Source of the DNA: Actinomycetes bacterium
GTDB taxonomy: Bacteria > Actinomycetota > Thermoleophilia > RBG-16-64-13
Length of the DNA: 7,142 bases
Direction of reading: 5' to 3'
Assembly: GCA_021815245.1 (NCBI GenBank)
Contig: JAKAHF010000102.1
Coordinates: 1 to 7,142, forward strand
Shown: positions 6,126 to 7,142 of the stretch, piece after piece
How positions within the stretch are numbered: the stretch's first letter is position 1
Layout of the letters: each line of letters starts with the position of its first letter
Notes under the pieces: model-generated
The model's database searches: none
What the model saw: the letters and a program-made list of their open reading frames with translations, nothing else
Told to the model about the DNA's origin: nothing
Program-made: the position numbers and the translations under genes

Positions 6126-7142
6126 GACTTCTCCTGCGAATGCGACTCGGTCAGGTTCTCCACGAACAAGTTCACCTCAGGTTCGACGTCGCGCAAGGAG
6201 CGCCCCACCCGGAACTTGGCGTGGTGAGTCGTCTCGAATTCCTCGTCACGGAAGTCGCGCAGCAGCGGCTTGGGCCCGTCCTTGCCCTCGTACTTCTGGT
6301 ATTGCAGGTGGGCGCCAACGTTCACGTAGTCGTCGAGTACCTTGCGCCAGGAATCGAGAAGATCGACCACGCGGTTCTGGACGCTCCGCAGTCGCTCCTC
6401 ACGCTCCTTCGCGTCACTGAATGGTTGGTCGAGCACCCGGGACCTGAACGCCTCCAACAACAACTCTTCGAGCTTTGTGCGTTCGGAGGCGATGCTCTCC
6501 GCGCCCAGCGGCGGGGTCATGGCCTTGTCCGCGTGCCTGGCGAGAGCCACGAGCGCCCCGGGAAAACCTCGGTCGAGCGCCCGGGCCGCGAACGGGGTCA
6601 CGCTCCCCACCTCCACCGAACGGTAGAAGGTCTCGTGATAGTGCCTGAAGCGCTCGTAGTGGGAGCGGTCGCGAGGCTTGTGCACGTTGAAGAGGGTCAC
6701 CACTAGGCCCGGCCGGTTGGGATCGCGTCCGACCCGGCTCGTCGCCTGGATGTACTCGGCGTGGGCTTTCGGCTGCCCCACTACCACCATGAGTCCCAGG
6801 CGGGGCACGTCGAGACCGACGGAGATCATGTTGGTCGCGATGGCGTAGTCGACGCGTTGATCCCTGTCGGAGAAGTCGATTTCCAGCCGGCGCCGCGCTT
6901 CGGCGACTTTGTCGGTTGGCACCCGCGAGGTGAGCTCAACCACGTCTTTCACCATGATGCGGTCACGGAAGAGGCCGGACTTTTCCCCGATGCGCCTTCG
7001 CTGCCCGTATTCCTTGAGGGTGTTCTGTACTTCCTCCTCGAGGATGCGGCGTGCCCCTCCCAGCTCACGTAGGCTGTTGAAGTAGCCCATCACAGTCATG
7101 TAAGGATCGGCTGGATTCCCGTTGACATAGCCTCCGGCTTCG
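6122..7142 (-). CDS. drmA: DISARM helicase DrmA, C-terminal part (5' end beyond right edge)
   Basis: The frame is open from the right edge to a TGA at 6122, giving the last 339 residues. The ATG at 7099 is internal, because the 14 codons before it continue conserved sequence (GGYVNGNPADPYMTVMGYFN, the DrmA-type stretch before the second helicase lobe). Helicase motif V is visible as ATNMISVGLDVPRLG (about 102-116 of the fragment) and motif VI as QATSRVGR (132-139), whose arginines complete the ATPase site. The remainder is a helical C-terminal tail. DrmA is the superfamily 2 helicase of DISARM that, with DrmB, loads on and translocates along foreign DNA. The Walker motifs (I, II) are outside the window, so catalytic integrity cannot be checked. 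It overlaps drmB by ATGA. Any promoter, and any drmD or methyltransferase gene, must lie further right. Confidence 0.93.
   Translation of the reverse strand, partial: EAGGYVNGNPADPYMTVMGYFNSLRELGGARRILEEEVQNTLKEYGQRRRIGEKSGLFRDRIMVKDVVELTSRVPTDKVAEARRRLEIDFSDRDQRVDYAIATNMISVGLDVPRLGLMVVVGQPKAHAEYIQATSRVGRDPNRPGLVVTLFNVHKPRDRSHYERFRHYHETFYRSVEVGSVTPFAARALDRGFPGALVALARHADKAMTPPLGAESIASERTKLEELLLEAFRSRVLDQPFSDAKEREERLRSVQNRVVDLLDSWRKVLDDYVNVGAHLQYQKYEGKDGPKPLLRDFRDEEFETTHHAKFRVGRSLRDVEPEVNLFVENLTESHSQEKS
6131..6135 (-). promoter_or_regulatory. Ribosome binding site of drmB inside the drmA 3' end
   Basis: AGGAG lies five bases before the drmB ATG at 6125, within the last codons of drmA. It confirms the ATGA-overlap start and independent ribosome loading on drmB. 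Confidence 0.6.

Noticed and set aside
6122..7099. ATG at 7099 as the start of a 325-residue protein
   Set aside because: The frame stays open and conserved to the right edge, and helicase motifs I-II would be missing, so this is the tail of a longer drmA.

Overview
The window is an accessory (defence-island type) stretch of a GC-rich bacterial chromosome. The sequence alone does not identify the genus. The core is the 3' half of a DISARM anti-phage operon on the minus strand: the C-terminal part of the DrmA helicase (cut by the right edge), complete DrmB (DUF1998) and complete DrmC (phospholipase-D-like). The three genes are coupled by 4-base stop/start overlaps (ATGA, then GTGA), so they are almost certainly one transcript. 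No DISARM methyltransferase (drmMI/drmMII), drmD or drmE is visible. Such genes would have to lie beyond the right edge, upstream of drmA, or be missing.

Downstream of drmC, after 173 bases holding a perfect 14-base GC palindrome but no obvious terminator, come two more minus-strand genes 22 bases apart. The first is a DUF5677-like helical protein. The second is a 209-residue protein whose GAD...QxK arrangement suggests a PD-(D/E)xK (restriction-endonuclease-like) nuclease. They could be read from the DISARM transcript or form a unit of their own.

The left end holds a divergent pair. On the plus strand is a small 142-residue protein of unknown function, with a possible winged-helix-like stretch. 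On the minus strand, running off the left edge, is an HD-domain phosphohydrolase of the SAMHD1/COG1078 dNTPase type, with all the catalytic positions I can align intact. dNTP-hydrolysing HD enzymes are known in anti-phage nucleotide depletion, so this may be a second, independent defence module next to DISARM.

Hand-counted 60-base lines give about 53-58% GC left of about 3.5 kb and about 67-75% inside drmABC. This suggests the DISARM block and its left neighbours were assembled from different sources. I see no tRNA, rRNA, CRISPR array, insertion sequence or attachment site. The only intergenic spaces are short: 84 bases between the divergent pair, 73 between the convergent genes, 22 within the two-gene unit and 173 downstream of drmC.
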